From: Alteromonas_E sp965248545
GTDB lineage: Bacteria; Pseudomonadota; Gammaproteobacteria; Enterobacterales; Alteromonadaceae
Assembly (NCBI GenBank): GCA_965248545.1
Contig: OZ252110.1
Coordinates: 310,001-374,000, forward strand
Reading direction: 5' to 3'
Length of the DNA: 64,000 bases
In this document: piece by piece, positions 8,435 to 18,284 of the stretch
How positions within the stretch are numbered: position 1 is the stretch's first letter
How the letters are laid out: each line of letters starts with the position of its first letter
Translations under genes and position numbers: made by a program
The notes under the pieces: generated by a model
What the model saw: the letters and a program-made list of their open reading frames with translations, nothing else
What the model was told of the DNA's origin: nothing
Database searches by the model: none

Positions 8435-9136
8435 ATGCAAGCGCCCTTAAAAGCAAAATTAATCATCTATCCGATTGCAGCTCTTAGCGTATACCTCGCT
8501 TTTTTGTCATTTAACATCGGACTAGGTTCGCTAATAAGCGTCAGGCCAGAACAAGCAATTGCCGCTTGGGAAAGTGATAGTCGAGTATTTAATATTGAGG
8601 AAGCTCGCCGTTATCAAGCTCGTCTAGAATTGGCAATGGCGCTTTCTCCACATAATGCATTTCACAAGCTTTGGCTTGGCAGATTGTATTTATTACTATC
8701 TGATGTTGAGGATAAAAAAGCCAACTTAGAAGCCGCAGAAAATTTTTTTATCTTATTCAATCAACAAGTACCGACTTGGTATGAAGGGTGGGCTTTTTTA
8801 TCTGTCGTCAAGTTCAAAATGGGAGGAACTGAAGTCAACGAGCCTCTATCAAATGCGCTTAAATTGGGTATGTTCGAAGAAACTAACCAAAGGATTGTTT
8901 TGAGACATGTCCTAACGAACTGGGAGTCTCTGACTGATGAAAATAGAAAGCTTAGTGCCGTTACCATTTCGCATGTCTTCGACTACTCTGAATATTGGAA
9001 GGAGCTGATATTTGAGGCTAAGAAAGATAACACTTTAACAATACTTAAAGAGCATGTTCATCATGACTGGCAGCTAGAAAAAATACGTCTCTTAGAACAA
9101 AACATTTTAATAGAAAGTGTCAACAATGATGTTTAA
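8435..9136 (+). CDS. Membrane-anchored protein of the EPS operon, function unknown
   Basis: About 233 residues from ATG 8435, which begins 5 bp after the phosphatase stop; a start at 8372 would overlap that gene by 58 bp. One N-terminal transmembrane helix (about 10-30) is followed by a helical, TPR-like domain with paired aromatic helices (YQARLELAMALSPHN, LWLGRLYLLL). I do not recognise a catalytic motif. Its place before a Wzy-like gene suggests a scaffold or polymerisation accessory, perhaps comparable to the VpsP-type proteins of Vibrio EPS loci. That comparison is uncertain. Confidence 0.6.
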   Translation: MQAPLKAKLIIYPIAALSVYLAFLSFNIGLGSLISVRPEQAIAAWESDSRVFNIEEARRYQARLELAMALSPHNAFHKLWLGRLYLLLSDVEDKKANLEAAENFFILFNQQVPTWYEGWAFLSVVKFKMGGTEVNEPLSNALKLGMFEETNQRIVLRHVLTNWESLTDENRKLSAVTISHVFDYSEYWKELIFEAKKDNTLTILKEHVHHDWQLEKIRLLEQNILIESVNNDV

Positions 9137-10394
9137 GGTTTTGAGTTTATTATTTATTCTTGCTCCGTGGTTTCATGGTCTAGAAACTATTTATCAATCA
9201 GCACTATTCAATACTTTGATTCTATGTTTAAGTTTTATAGTCTTGGTTAAAAACCCAGTCAGAACTCAAATCGTTGTATCTAATAACCGCTTAATTGTTT
9301 TGAGTTTCCTTATTTTTTTAGTTTATTGCTGGGCAAAACTAATACCACTTAATCAGTTTCACTCAACAATTAGTCACTCAGAGGCTTTACTTACTAACTT
9401 AAAAACTACTACATACTTAATATTGTTTTTGACACTATCAGTGTTGCTAACTTCTTACAATCGGGTAAATAGCCTAAGTCAGTTGATGATAATATCTGCC
9501 TCCGCAAATTGCATCTACGGATTGATTAACCACTACACTGGCGGAGCATTTGAACTATCCGCAGCTATTGCGCCATGGGGTAGCGACTGGTCTGAAATCA
9601 CGAGAGGAACTTTTAGCTATAAGAATCATTATGCAAGTTACATTGCGATGAATATTTTGATAGCTATAGGACTGTTGCTATCTTCTTCTAATAGGAAGTC
9701 ATCCAATTTAGTTGATTTTTCAGGTGTCAGAGTACTACTCTACAGTTGCTCGATATTACTAATGTTTTTTACTTTAGTTAAAACAGGGTCTCGAGGTGGT
9801 TTTTTAGTATTTTCTATCGTTATACTATCTTGGTTTTTTCTGATTCTCCTTAAAAACAGAAAAAAGTTTGGCTTCACATCAACCGGAATTGCCATTTCTG
9901 TATTTTTCATACTCGCCTCTATAGCCCTAACATCAGCGACTTTTGAAAGATTATCTAAAGATGGTCTCTCTGCCAAAGGCAGGGATCTTATGCACAACAC
10001 TGTATTCAGTATTCTAAAACATGAAAATAGTTTGGTAGGCAGCGGGCCAGGCGCATATCCATTAATCCAACACAAATACAAACAAGCAGAGCTAGGCGTA
10101 TCAGGTATGTCGCGAAAAGCACACAGTGACTACCTAGAACTCTTAGTCAACTATGGTCTTTTTGGTGCTTTTCTATTATTCGTTGTTTTTGTTTTCTGGA
10201 TCAAACGCACAGTTGAGGTTAATAGTGACCGAGATAAAAAGCTATATTTTGTAAGGCATGGGTATCTAGCTAGCTTAATTTACCTTTTCATACATAGTGC
10301 AATCGATTTTAATGTTTCGTTACCATCGCTCGTATTATCGGCAATAGTCGGTGTTGTGACTCTTCTAATACCAACCGCGTACTATAAAGACTAA
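9126..10394 (+). CDS. O-antigen ligase / EPS polymerase family protein (Wzy-like, first copy)
   Basis: A roughly 420-residue protein with about 11 transmembrane helices. It carries the Wzy_C/ligase signatures TGSRGGFLV (about 218-226) and, after a long periplasmic loop with GSGPGAYP, AHSDYLELLVNYGLFGA (about 331-347). Members polymerise or ligate polysaccharide repeat units on the periplasmic side. ATG 9126 and 9129 lie within the last codons of the upstream gene, and GTG 9117 is an alternative; all imply translational coupling. It is the last gene of the forward operon, and its stop overlaps the gmm stop by 4 bp. A second Wzy-like gene lies at 15935-17116. Confidence 0.85.
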   Translation: MMFKVLSLLFILAPWFHGLETIYQSALFNTLILCLSFIVLVKNPVRTQIVVSNNRLIVLSFLIFLVYCWAKLIPLNQFHSTISHSEALLTNLKTTTYLILFLTLSVLLTSYNRVNSLSQLMIISASANCIYGLINHYTGGAFELSAAIAPWGSDWSEITRGTFSYKNHYASYIAMNILIAIGLLLSSSNRKSSNLVDFSGVRVLLYSCSILLMFFTLVKTGSRGGFLVFSIVILSWFFLILLKNRKKFGFTSTGIAISVFFILASIALTSATFERLSKDGLSAKGRDLMHNTVFSILKHENSLVGSGPGAYPLIQHKYKQAELGVSGMSRKAHSDYLELLVNYGLFGAFLLFVVFVFWIKRTVEVNSDRDKKLYFVRHGYLASLIYLFIHSAIDFNVSLPSLVLSAIVGVVTLLIPTAYYKD

Positions 10395-10840
10395 GTGATA
10401 TATAGCTTTGAATAAGCATGAACGAGATCAGAGCTTTTTAACTCATTTCTGGTAAACCATTTGTATTGACCGTGCTGCCTGAATGGCAGATCAAGCTCTC
10501 CCGCCTCAACTACCAGCGTGTATGCGAGAGCTACATAATGGGTAGTGACAGAGTCGCCAAACACGAAATCATCGTAAAAGTGGTCATAAGGACCGCATAA
10601 TTTCGCTTTCTTTATTGTAAACGCTTTGCCTAATTCTTCTTTTGTTAACCGCGAGAATGCAATTTCTATTGATTCGTTTTTCAGAATTCTCCCACCAGGC
10701 ACAAACCAAAAACCTCGAGCAGGCCTATTTAGCCTCTGTCCAAGCAAGATCTCCCCCACCTCATTTTCGACAACCAGATCAATTGATACAAGTGGAGAAG
10801 ATGCGATTACCGCAGTAAAGGTATCTCGGTCGAGAAACAT
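10391..10840 (-). CDS. gmm: GDP-mannose mannosyl hydrolase (Nudix)
   Basis: 149 residues with GQRLNRPARGFWFVPGGRI and a modified Nudix box from Gly50 (GRILKNE, then RLTKEELG to 71). The Glu normally following the box Arg is Leu65, which is characteristic of the GDP-mannose mannosyl hydrolases that cleave at carbon rather than phosphorus. It hydrolyses GDP-mannose or GDP-glucose and may tune sugar nucleotide supply. It is the last gene of the reverse EPS operon, 1 bp after fcl, in the common gmd-fcl-gmm order. Confidence 0.92.
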   Translation of the reverse strand: MFLDRDTFTAVIASSPLVSIDLVVENEVGEILLGQRLNRPARGFWFVPGGRILKNESIEIAFSRLTKEELGKAFTIKKAKLCGPYDHFYDDFVFGDSVTTHYVALAYTLVVEAGELDLPFRQHGQYKWFTRNELKSSDLVHAYSKLYIT

Positions 10841-10841
10841 T

Positions 10842-11801
10842 CTATTTCCTAAAATATGTTTGGTTGACTAAAAACCATTTATAAGTAGATACTAAGCCAT
10901 CTTTTAGTGATATTGAACTGTTCCAACCAAGCTTTTTTAACCTACTAACATCCATCAATTTTCTAGGTGTTCCATCAGGTTTTGTTGAGTCAAACTCCAA
11001 TAAGCCGTCAAAACCGACAACCTCGGCCATCGTCTCTGCCAACTCCCTGATGGTGCAATCCTCACCGGTGCCAACATTGATGTGAGAGAGCATTGGCTGG
11101 GTATTAGATTGGTAGATTTCACTATCCAGATTCATAACATGGATAGATGCTGCAGCCATATCGTCCACATGCAAAAACTCTCGCATCGGTTTGCCGCTTC
11201 CCCACACGACAACTTTGTCGTCTCTTGCCAGCTTAGCCTCATGAAAACGGCGCATCAGAGCAGGAATAACGTGCGAATTTTCAGGGTGAAAGTTATCATT
11301 CTCGCCATAAAGGTTTGTTGGCATTACGGAGCGATAATCAACTCCAAATTGGCGATTATAAGACTCGCACGTCTTAATGCCGGCAATTTTTGCTACTGCA
11401 TAGGGCTCGTTAGTTGGCTCTAAGATACCCGTCAACAATGCATCCTCTCTCATAGGTTGTTCAGCGTATTTAGGGTAAATGCAAGACGACCCCAAGAATA
11501 GAAGTTGCTTAACGCCAGCTCGGTATGCTCCCTCTATAATATTGTTTTGAATAGTAAGATTCTGATAGATAAAGTCTGCGGGATAGGAGTTGTTGGCAAC
11601 TATCCCGCCAACTTTCGCTGCAGCCAAATAGACTTGGTCAATCTGGTTATCTTCAAAAAAATCAAACACAGCTGACTGTTCAAGTAAATTCAATTCAACT
11701 CTGTCGCGAGTAACAATCTCTACATCTCTATCCTGCAATTGCCTAACAATTGCAGAGCCAACCATACCTTTATGACCCGCTACGAACACTCGTTTAGTCA
11801 T
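10842..11801 (-). CDS. fcl: GDP-L-fucose synthase
   Basis: 319 residues of the short-chain dehydrogenase family. The NADP-binding motif is GHKGMVGSA at the N-terminus, Ser105/Ser106 lie in GSSCIYP, and the catalytic pair is Tyr134/Lys138 in YAVAK. It epimerises and reduces GDP-4-keto-6-deoxymannose made by the adjacent gmd product to GDP-L-fucose. Two base pairs separate it from gmd. The EPS or O-antigen made here therefore probably contains L-fucose or a derivative. Confidence 0.96.
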   Translation of the reverse strand: MTKRVFVAGHKGMVGSAIVRQLQDRDVEIVTRDRVELNLLEQSAVFDFFEDNQIDQVYLAAAKVGGIVANNSYPADFIYQNLTIQNNIIEGAYRAGVKQLLFLGSSCIYPKYAEQPMREDALLTGILEPTNEPYAVAKIAGIKTCESYNRQFGVDYRSVMPTNLYGENDNFHPENSHVIPALMRRFHEAKLARDDKVVVWGSGKPMREFLHVDDMAAASIHVMNLDSEIYQSNTQPMLSHINVGTGEDCTIRELAETMAEVVGFDGLLEFDSTKPDGTPRKLMDVSRLKKLGWNSSISLKDGLVSTYKWFLVNQTYFRK

Positions 11802-11803
11802 TT

Positions 11804-12925
11804 TTACTCTACCGCAACTGATACTTTATGCCCGTGAGCTTTAAGCAGCGCAACCTGCTTGGCTTTGCTAATATCTTCTGAAACCATTTCAGAACACATT
11901 TCTTCTACGGTGATTTCAGGTACCCACCCTAACTTCTCTTTTGCCTTGGTTGGATCACCCAGTAATGTTTCGACCTCTGCTGGCCTGAAGTAGCGAGAAT
12001 CTACCTTAACTATTACATCTCCAACAGAAACACCTGGGGCAACAGCCTCATCAACCTCTTTCACTGTGGCTATTTCTTCAATCCCTTCACCGCTAAACTC
12101 CAACTGTATGCCCGCTTCAGCAGCAGACATTTTGACAAACTCACGCACAGAAATTTGTTTGCCCGTCGCAATTACAAAGTCGTCAGGATTGTCCTGCTGC
12201 AACATCATCCACTGCATTCTGACGTAGTCTTTCGCATGTCCCCAATCACGGAGTGCATCCATATTTCCCAAATACAAACAAGGCTCCAAACCTTGAGATA
12301 TGTTGGCAATGCCGCGAGTTATTTTTCGCGTAACAAACGTTTCCCCCCGGCGAGGAGACTCGTGGTTAAATAGAACCCCATTGCAAGCATAAATCCCGTA
12401 AGACTCTCGGTAATTCACTGTAATCCAATATGCATACATTTTTGCCACCGCATATGGTGAACGAGGATAGAAAGGTGTTGTCTCTTTCTGTGGAATCTCT
12501 TGAACTAGGCCATAAAGCTCAGATGTAGATGCCTGATAAAACTTAGTTTTCTTCTCTAAACCTAAAAAACGGATAGCCTCTAGGAGTCTTAATGCACCTA
12601 TCGCATCAACATCAGCAGTATACTCTGGCGCTTCAAAAGAGACCGCTACGTGAGATTGGGCGCCTAAGTTGTAAACTTCATCCGGCTGAACTTCTCTCAA
12701 AATTCGAGTTAAGTTCGAGGTGTCTGTTAGGTCCCCATAGTGCAAGAAAAAACTAGGGTTTTCTTCATGGCGGTCCTCATAGATATGATCAACACGCTCT
12801 GTATTGAACAATGATGCACGTCGCTTAATTCCGTGAACTTCATATCCTTTATCAAGTAAAAATTCTGCTAAGTAGCTCCCATCTTGGCCTGTTACGCCTG
12901 TAATCAGTGCAACTTTCTTATCCAT
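11804..12925 (-). CDS. gmd: GDP-mannose 4,6-dehydratase
   Basis: 373 residues starting with the Rossmann motif ALITGVTGQDGSYLAEF and the family signature KRRASLFNTERVDH. The catalytic region includes ASTSELYG and YPRSPYAVAKMYAYW, and NHESPRRGETFVTRK is invariant in GMD. The enzyme converts GDP-mannose to GDP-4-keto-6-deoxymannose, the first committed step to GDP-L-fucose. No gene for GDP-mannose synthesis itself (manB/manC) is visible here, so the precursor must come from elsewhere in the genome. Confidence 0.97.
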   Translation of the reverse strand: MDKKVALITGVTGQDGSYLAEFLLDKGYEVHGIKRRASLFNTERVDHIYEDRHEENPSFFLHYGDLTDTSNLTRILREVQPDEVYNLGAQSHVAVSFEAPEYTADVDAIGALRLLEAIRFLGLEKKTKFYQASTSELYGLVQEIPQKETTPFYPRSPYAVAKMYAYWITVNYRESYGIYACNGVLFNHESPRRGETFVTRKITRGIANISQGLEPCLYLGNMDALRDWGHAKDYVRMQWMMLQQDNPDDFVIATGKQISVREFVKMSAAEAGIQLEFSGEGIEEIATVKEVDEAVAPGVSVGDVIVKVDSRYFRPAEVETLLGDPTKAKEKLGWVPEITVEEMCSEMVSEDISKAKQVALLKAHGHKVSVAVE

Positions 12926-12936
12926 CTCGTTCCCCT

Positions 12937-13692
12937 TTAATTAAATTTTCTACCTAGCAACCATTGCTGTAAAAAATAGTAAACAAACCTTGGGTTGTGC
13001 TTAAGGTACCTCTTCCACAATCTCTTAGGCTCACTGCACAAACGGAAAAACCACTCCATGCCTATTCTTTGAACTAAAATTGGTGCATGTTTTTTTTCGC
13101 CAGATATAAAGTCGAAAGCCGCGCCAACTCCCAACATTACACAGTTCAAACTATCTTTGTGTTCAGCCATCCAGTTCTCTTGCTTTGGGCAACCAATCCC
13201 TACAAACAAAATGTCTACTTCTGCTGAGTTTATTTCCTCAACGACAGCAAGGTCTTCAGTAAGAGTTAGTGGTCTAAAAGGGGGAGAATAGGAAAAGCAA
13301 ACTTTAATATCGGGAAACTGCATCTTTAAATGGTTCTCCACATTTTTGAGTACCTTTTCAGATGCTCCACCATAAAAACCTACATTAAGTCCTTTTTCGA
13401 CACTTTCTTGACAGAGCCTCATCGTCAAATCGAATCCTCTAATCTGAGACGCACTTTTATGACCCAGTAGCCGTTGAGCTACAGATAGAGGCTTACCATC
13501 GGCAACAACATAATTGGCTTGATTAACAACTTGCGCAAAAGCAGGACAATCAAAAACTTCCATACACATATGTACATTTGAGACACAAACGTAACGAGCA
13601 GTTTGGGATTTTTGGCCCAGCTCGAAAACCAGTTCATCGATGCCTACCAGGTCTGTTCTTTGCTTCAATAAAAACATATACAGGTCCTCCAT
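12937..13692 (-). CDS. WecG/TagA/CpsF family glycosyltransferase
   Basis: 251 residues of glycosyltransferase family 26. Recognisable blocks are the SNVHMCMEVFDCPAF start, VVADGKPLSVAQRLLG, RGFDLTMRLC, NVGFYGGASEKV, DILFVGIGCPKQENWM and GVGAAFDFISGEKKHAP. Members transfer a sugar to lipid-linked intermediates at the inner membrane, often as the second sugar or a late side-branch step. The C-terminal basic helix (KRLWKRYLKHNPRF) is the usual membrane-binding element. Closely spaced between the acyltransferase and gmd. Confidence 0.92.
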   Translation of the reverse strand: MEDLYMFLLKQRTDLVGIDELVFELGQKSQTARYVCVSNVHMCMEVFDCPAFAQVVNQANYVVADGKPLSVAQRLLGHKSASQIRGFDLTMRLCQESVEKGLNVGFYGGASEKVLKNVENHLKMQFPDIKVCFSYSPPFRPLTLTEDLAVVEEINSAEVDILFVGIGCPKQENWMAEHKDSLNCVMLGVGAAFDFISGEKKHAPILVQRIGMEWFFRLCSEPKRLWKRYLKHNPRFVYYFLQQWLLGRKFN

Positions 13693-13695
13693 CCA

Positions 13696-14736
13696 TTAGT
13701 TAAAGCGTTTTCGAATATTCATTAGGGGGACCTCTATTCCATGGTAGATAGCAGACGATACAAAGAGTGTTAATATGAAAGCCAAACAATAGGTCAAACC
13801 ACCTTTATCACCTAGCCCCCAGATTACAAAATATAAAGACAAAAAATGAAAAAGATAAATCCCGTAAGAAATAGTGCCGACGTAACGCATAAAAGGATTG
13901 TTGAGTGTTGAGAAAACAAACTTATTGGGAGCTGTAAGAATGTACCAACCAATGACAAGGAGTGACAAGCCCTGTAGGGTATATCTGAATGTTTGCCGAA
14001 ATTCTTCGTCTCGATACAAAAAAGTAAAAAGTAGGACTAAAATTGATATTGATAAAAGCTTGTTTTGTAAATTTACCATTTTCCCAATAGTTTTTTTAAA
14101 ACTGGAATTGTAGGTTAAAGCTAAGACCGCTCCCCATAGAATACTGTCTATTCGAGTGTCTGTTCCTTTGTAAACTCGAGTATGAGTTGCATCAAATACG
14201 TAAATCAACATGAGTCGATGTAAAAGTACTAGTATGCAAACTAAGACAAAAATCGATATCATGGTTTCGTGAGAAAACCTTTTTCTAATAGCATAAAAAG
14301 CAAAAGGAAATACGAGGTAATAATGTTCTTCAACTGCTAGTGACCATAAAATCCCTGTCCCAGGAAGCGTGTTCACAGAACTATTGTAAATAGAGTAGTA
14401 GTTAGTCAGATGAAATATTTGGGCTAATATCGCATTAGTCGAGACGTCTTTATCATAAACTCCATAAAACCAGACTAGATAGGATATAAACAGCGCTAGA
14501 TACATACTTGGGAAAATTCTAACAGCCCGTCTCACATAAAAATTCTTTACATTGATACGGCTGGTATTCGCAAACTCATTTATTAAAAGGTGGGTGATAA
14601 TGAAGCCAGATATAAAGAAAAATAAGGTCACCCCAAAACCACCTGGGACAATGCTCCCGAGACCATAGTGAGACAAGACTACAGTTAAAACTGCAACTGC
14701 TCTCAACCCATCTAAAGAATGAATCCTCTCAGACAT
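13696..14736 (-). CDS. Acyltransferase family 3 (OafA/YrhL-like)
   Basis: 346 residues with about ten transmembrane helices. The N-terminus SLDGLRAVAVLTVVLSHYG holds the conserved Arg and His of the acyltransferase-3 fold; FFFISGFIITHLL and RIFPSMYLAL follow. Such proteins move acetyl or other acyl groups across the inner membrane to decorate polysaccharide. No periplasmic SGNH domain is fused. It probably O-acylates the EPS repeat unit. Confidence 0.9.
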   Translation of the reverse strand: MSERIHSLDGLRAVAVLTVVLSHYGLGSIVPGGFGVTLFFFISGFIITHLLINEFANTSRINVKNFYVRRAVRIFPSMYLALFISYLVWFYGVYDKDVSTNAILAQIFHLTNYYSIYNSSVNTLPGTGILWSLAVEEHYYLVFPFAFYAIRKRFSHETMISIFVLVCILVLLHRLMLIYVFDATHTRVYKGTDTRIDSILWGAVLALTYNSSFKKTIGKMVNLQNKLLSISILVLLFTFLYRDEEFRQTFRYTLQGLSLLVIGWYILTAPNKFVFSTLNNPFMRYVGTISYGIYLFHFLSLYFVIWGLGDKGGLTYCLAFILTLFVSSAIYHGIEVPLMNIRKRFN

Positions 14737-14742
14737 AAGACT

Positions 14743-15960
14743 CTATTTCCTGTTATGATCAAAATTCGGTTGACGAGAATTATGAACAGATATTCCATGC
14801 TGAAATCCAGATACAAGCCGCTCATAAAACGCTCTTTCACTATAAAAGTCTTGTCCTAATGTGTAAGCATTTTCACCCAATTGAAATGTCAACTTTTCAT
14901 TAATCCATAGTTCACGAAGCTTATCTGAGAGATCGCTTAAAGAGTTAGGTCTAAAAAGGAGTCCAGTCTCACGATTTTTAACCACTTCACTTAAACCACC
15001 GATATCCGAGCATAAGACAGCCTTTCTGAATTGCATAGCTTCCAAACAAACCGATGGTAAACCTTCATAGCACAAGCTAGGAACCACCAAAAATGAAGCT
15101 GCGCTGTAGAAATTTGTTAACTCTTCAGAGTTCAAGTGACCAAGCATTTTTACGTTTGGAGGTACGTCTCGCAACAAAGCGGAATTGACTTCGAATGCTC
15201 CTGCACACTTGAAAGCGATATCAGGATTAAGTTTTGCGGCCTGAAAAAGTAATTCAATCCCTTTTTCTTGACTAATGCGGCCTACGAAGCCAATAAACTT
15301 ATCATTTGAAGTAGAACCTGACTGCACGTTCAACATAGCTCGCGAAGTACTCAGACCAGATAGGACCCTAATTTTGTTTGAATCATAACCTGCCCTAACC
15401 AATATATCTTTTGCGAACTGAGTTAGTACTAGGAAACAGCTTACATTATCCTTAAAGACTCCCCTCTTGTTAGCAATATAGCCTCTGAGCGCATACCCAA
15501 AACTCTTGAAGATATTATCTTCGCAATTATGCACAGCACACATGTATTCTCTGCCGCCTAAACACGTGTCGCACCCCTTATTTTCTCTTAACATTAATCC
15601 CGTTGGGCAAACTAATCTGTAATTCGGAACACGCATCACAACGGGCAGGTCACTTTTTCTGCATGCATCAAGTATCGCTGGTGAAAGCTTGGGATAAAGA
15701 TTTTGGATTAATACTACATCTGGCCTATCAGATCGCAAAAACCTTAGAAATTTTGAGTATTGAAAGAAATTGTATATACCGCTGAAAAACATTCTTACTT
15801 TACCTAAAAATAATGTTTCGATATCTAGGCTACTTTCATAGTAAGTTGTGACTGAATGGCCGTTTTGTCGAAGAAGGTTTGATATATTTTCTATATTTAC
15901 TTCTTCACCGCTCCCTCTGCCTGGTATAGCGTACTTATTGTGAACAATTAATACTTTCAT
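14743..15960 (-). CDS. Glycosyltransferase family 4
   Basis: 405 residues with a GT-B fold. The N-terminus has the glycine-rich GRGSGEEVNIENI; the C-terminal half has IGFVGRISQEKGIELLF and PSLCYEGLPSVCLEAMQF, the retaining-GT E-x7-E region. A cysteine-rich insert (CDTCLGGREYMCAVHNC, about 133-150) is typical of a GT4 subgroup found in EPS loci. Its start overlaps the Wzy gene by 26 bp. The sugar and acceptor cannot be read from sequence. Confidence 0.88.
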   Translation of the reverse strand: MKVLIVHNKYAIPGRGSGEEVNIENISNLLRQNGHSVTTYYESSLDIETLFLGKVRMFFSGIYNFFQYSKFLRFLRSDRPDVVLIQNLYPKLSPAILDACRKSDLPVVMRVPNYRLVCPTGLMLRENKGCDTCLGGREYMCAVHNCEDNIFKSFGYALRGYIANKRGVFKDNVSCFLVLTQFAKDILVRAGYDSNKIRVLSGLSTSRAMLNVQSGSTSNDKFIGFVGRISQEKGIELLFQAAKLNPDIAFKCAGAFEVNSALLRDVPPNVKMLGHLNSEELTNFYSAASFLVVPSLCYEGLPSVCLEAMQFRKAVLCSDIGGLSEVVKNRETGLLFRPNSLSDLSDKLRELWINEKLTFQLGENAYTLGQDFYSERAFYERLVSGFQHGISVHNSRQPNFDHNRK

Positions 15961-17116
15961 CGCGCAGCTTTCCTTTGAAATGGTTGTATGAAATCCCCAG
16001 TATTAACAAAAACACCAAAGCTACGGGATCAAAGGCTCCACCGATTATTGACTTCGACATGTTGTTTGCTAGCAGAGTTAATAAAGCAGCTGTGGTTGCA
16101 ACCCCTATTGGATATTCAAGAACTTTATTTTTGATAACGTAGAAACAATGACTAATTAACCATATGAGGAAAACACTCGCGCCAGCGATTCCAGTACCCA
16201 GAATAACCTCCAAAAAACCGTTGTGTGTATTCGTATGATTTGTTCCACCAAATTGCTCACCAATTCTTGCTCCTACAGAATGGCCAACACCGAGAAATAA
16301 GTTATCTTGAATCATATCTAAATAGACTGACCACATATCAGCTCTACCCCTAAGCTCTATTACCTGCTCCATCGTTTTTCCAGGAAAAATCATCTTGAAA
16401 ACAAGGCTCTGCAAATCAAATACTAAAAACGTAAATATAAGAGGGATAACTGTCAGAAGTAGTACACCAATACCTCTTGACCCAGCAGCTATATGGACGA
16501 ACAAGAGGCCAATTAACAAAGATAGGATACTAGCTGAACTAGTCCCTAAAATGATGAAAAAAGCAAATATGAAAAGATATCTAAGGTCAAATTTCCTTGT
16601 TTTTATACCCAGAGCATAATTAAAAACAAAACCTGCGGCAGCAATGGCAGAGTATGAATTGGTGTGAAAAGAGTGCAACGTAAATGCAAAATTACTATTT
16701 CTAAGGTGCATTACTATAAATAGGCAAATAAAAGCGATTAACAAATTAGAAATATGCTGCTCAAACTTTGCATTCAAAGTGAATGACATACATATCACAA
16801 CTAAAAGTAACATTTCAGATGCCCTGACCATTGTATATAGTGGATGCAATGACCAAATGGATGAAATGGTTGCTAGCGCGTAAAAAAGTAAAAGAAAAAT
16901 AGCAGGCGAGCGATAGATTGCACCTAACGTATCGTTTCTTCTCCTTCCACAAACTACTAACAGCCCACCTAATGCAATCAAGAAAACTTCTAAAATTGCA
17001 GAAGCATCAGCGCTTCCGTAATCACTACTGGCGCGTGTTCTGTTAAATGCAGAAACCCTAGCTACTAATAAAAGAAATATGAGGACATGAATCCAATAGG
17101 TCTTTACTTGCAACAC
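15935..17116 (-). CDS. O-antigen polymerase/ligase family protein (Wzy-like, second copy)
   Basis: 393 residues and roughly eleven transmembrane helices, with WSLHPLYTMVRASEMLLL early and the Wzy_C signature GVGHSVGARIGEQFGG then HTNTHNGFLEVILGTGIAG (about 288-320). It probably polymerises the repeat unit flipped by the Wzx encoded upstream. The forward operon has another member of the superfamily, so one of the two may be a ligase or serve a second polymer. It overlaps the downstream glycosyltransferase gene by 26 bp. Confidence 0.85.
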   Translation of the reverse strand: MLQVKTYWIHVLIFLLLVARVSAFNRTRASSDYGSADASAILEVFLIALGGLLVVCGRRRNDTLGAIYRSPAIFLLLFYALATISSIWSLHPLYTMVRASEMLLLVVICMSFTLNAKFEQHISNLLIAFICLFIVMHLRNSNFAFTLHSFHTNSYSAIAAAGFVFNYALGIKTRKFDLRYLFIFAFFIILGTSSASILSLLIGLLFVHIAAGSRGIGVLLLTVIPLIFTFLVFDLQSLVFKMIFPGKTMEQVIELRGRADMWSVYLDMIQDNLFLGVGHSVGARIGEQFGGTNHTNTHNGFLEVILGTGIAGASVFLIWLISHCFYVIKNKVLEYPIGVATTAALLTLLANNMSKSIIGGAFDPVALVFLLILGISYNHFKGKLRDESINCSQ

Positions 17117-17119
17117 TCG

Positions 17120-18280
17120 TTACTGCCTCATTGCGATATCACATGCCTTTGCGATAGCTTCCGCAGCGGTAGTTGATGTTTGACTATCTACGATCTTTTT
17201 AGACTCTCTTCCCATTTCTAAAAACTTTGTTCTAGACTCGAAACTTTCCAAAAGAACCCTTTCGTAGCTATTTATGTCACAAGGATCAAAAACCCAACCA
17301 TTTATCTGCTCATGAACTAACTCAGGCCAACATCCATTGTATTTCGAGCTCACGATTGGCAAGCTTGCTGACATCGCTTCTGGTACAACTAAACTCCAAT
17401 TGTCCTCTAATGTGCCTATTATGAAAATGTCTGAAGAGCCATAAACAATAGCGAGTTCGTCATAGTTAAGTTTGCCTAGTAAACGAATATCTGAATTGGA
17501 CTTACTTTTCATTTGCTCCAATAATTGTCTTTTGTCTCCATCGCCAACTAACACTAAGGCTACACGACTATTGTTTTTAAAAGTTTTTTCCCAGGCATTT
17601 AAGAGTTCTACGACCCCTTTCCGTTCAGTCAAACTTCCCACATATAAATACACAAACTCAGGTAGTTGAAATTTATCTTTAAAATCATTCAATGCACATT
17701 CTTGCAGCTGAGAAACCGCCTCACTAATACCTTCAACATCAGCTACCATTTGTCCTTCAGTAATCCTATCTTCAGGGTATCCTAGCGAGACAAGATATTC
17801 TCTAGATAAGCGGCCATTGCAACTAATCGCATCCACAAACTTAAGTATTAGCTTTCGGTAAACTGTTCTTATCCTCTGTACGTTCCTTTCTGTATGCTCT
17901 GTTCGCTCGTAACATACGACTAGCTTTTTACGAAAAACAATCTTGTATAGAACGGCCAAGAAAGTCCATTTGAAGAAACCATCGCATATTATCAAATCAG
18001 GATTTAACTTATAAAGATGCTTTAGGACTCTGGGGTTTAAACGTAAGTTAAAGCCAGAGTTCGCCATTCCGTCATTATCTTCCTTGCCTATTTTCAACTC
18101 TCCGCCAAGCCCTATAGCCCTTTCTTTCAGAGACCATCTAGCCTTATCGATGACTCTTTCTGGAACGTACTCTTTAGAAAAAATCAAATAGAAATCATCC
18201 CGAAAAACTCTAGACAACTCCTGAAACACAGGGACTCTGTAATCCAAAAATGAACGAGTTACCCAAACAATTTTCTTCAC
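17120..18280 (-). CDS. Glycosyltransferase family 4
   Basis: 386 residues with a GT-B layout. The C-terminal donor-binding half has LYVGSLTERKGVVELLNAWE, RLLGKLNYDEL and IGTLEDNWSLVVPEAMSASLPIV, the last holding the EDN..PEAM retaining-transferase motif. Cytoplasmic, adding one sugar to the lipid-linked repeat unit. Separated by 3-4 bp from both neighbours, so certainly in one transcript. Donor specificity unknown. Confidence 0.88.
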   Translation of the reverse strand: MKKIVWVTRSFLDYRVPVFQELSRVFRDDFYLIFSKEYVPERVIDKARWSLKERAIGLGGELKIGKEDNDGMANSGFNLRLNPRVLKHLYKLNPDLIICDGFFKWTFLAVLYKIVFRKKLVVCYERTEHTERNVQRIRTVYRKLILKFVDAISCNGRLSREYLVSLGYPEDRITEGQMVADVEGISEAVSQLQECALNDFKDKFQLPEFVYLYVGSLTERKGVVELLNAWEKTFKNNSRVALVLVGDGDKRQLLEQMKSKSNSDIRLLGKLNYDELAIVYGSSDIFIIGTLEDNWSLVVPEAMSASLPIVSSKYNGCWPELVHEQINGWVFDPCDINSYERVLLESFESRTKFLEMGRESKKIVDSQTSTTAAEAIAKACDIAMRQ

Positions 18281-18284
18281 AATT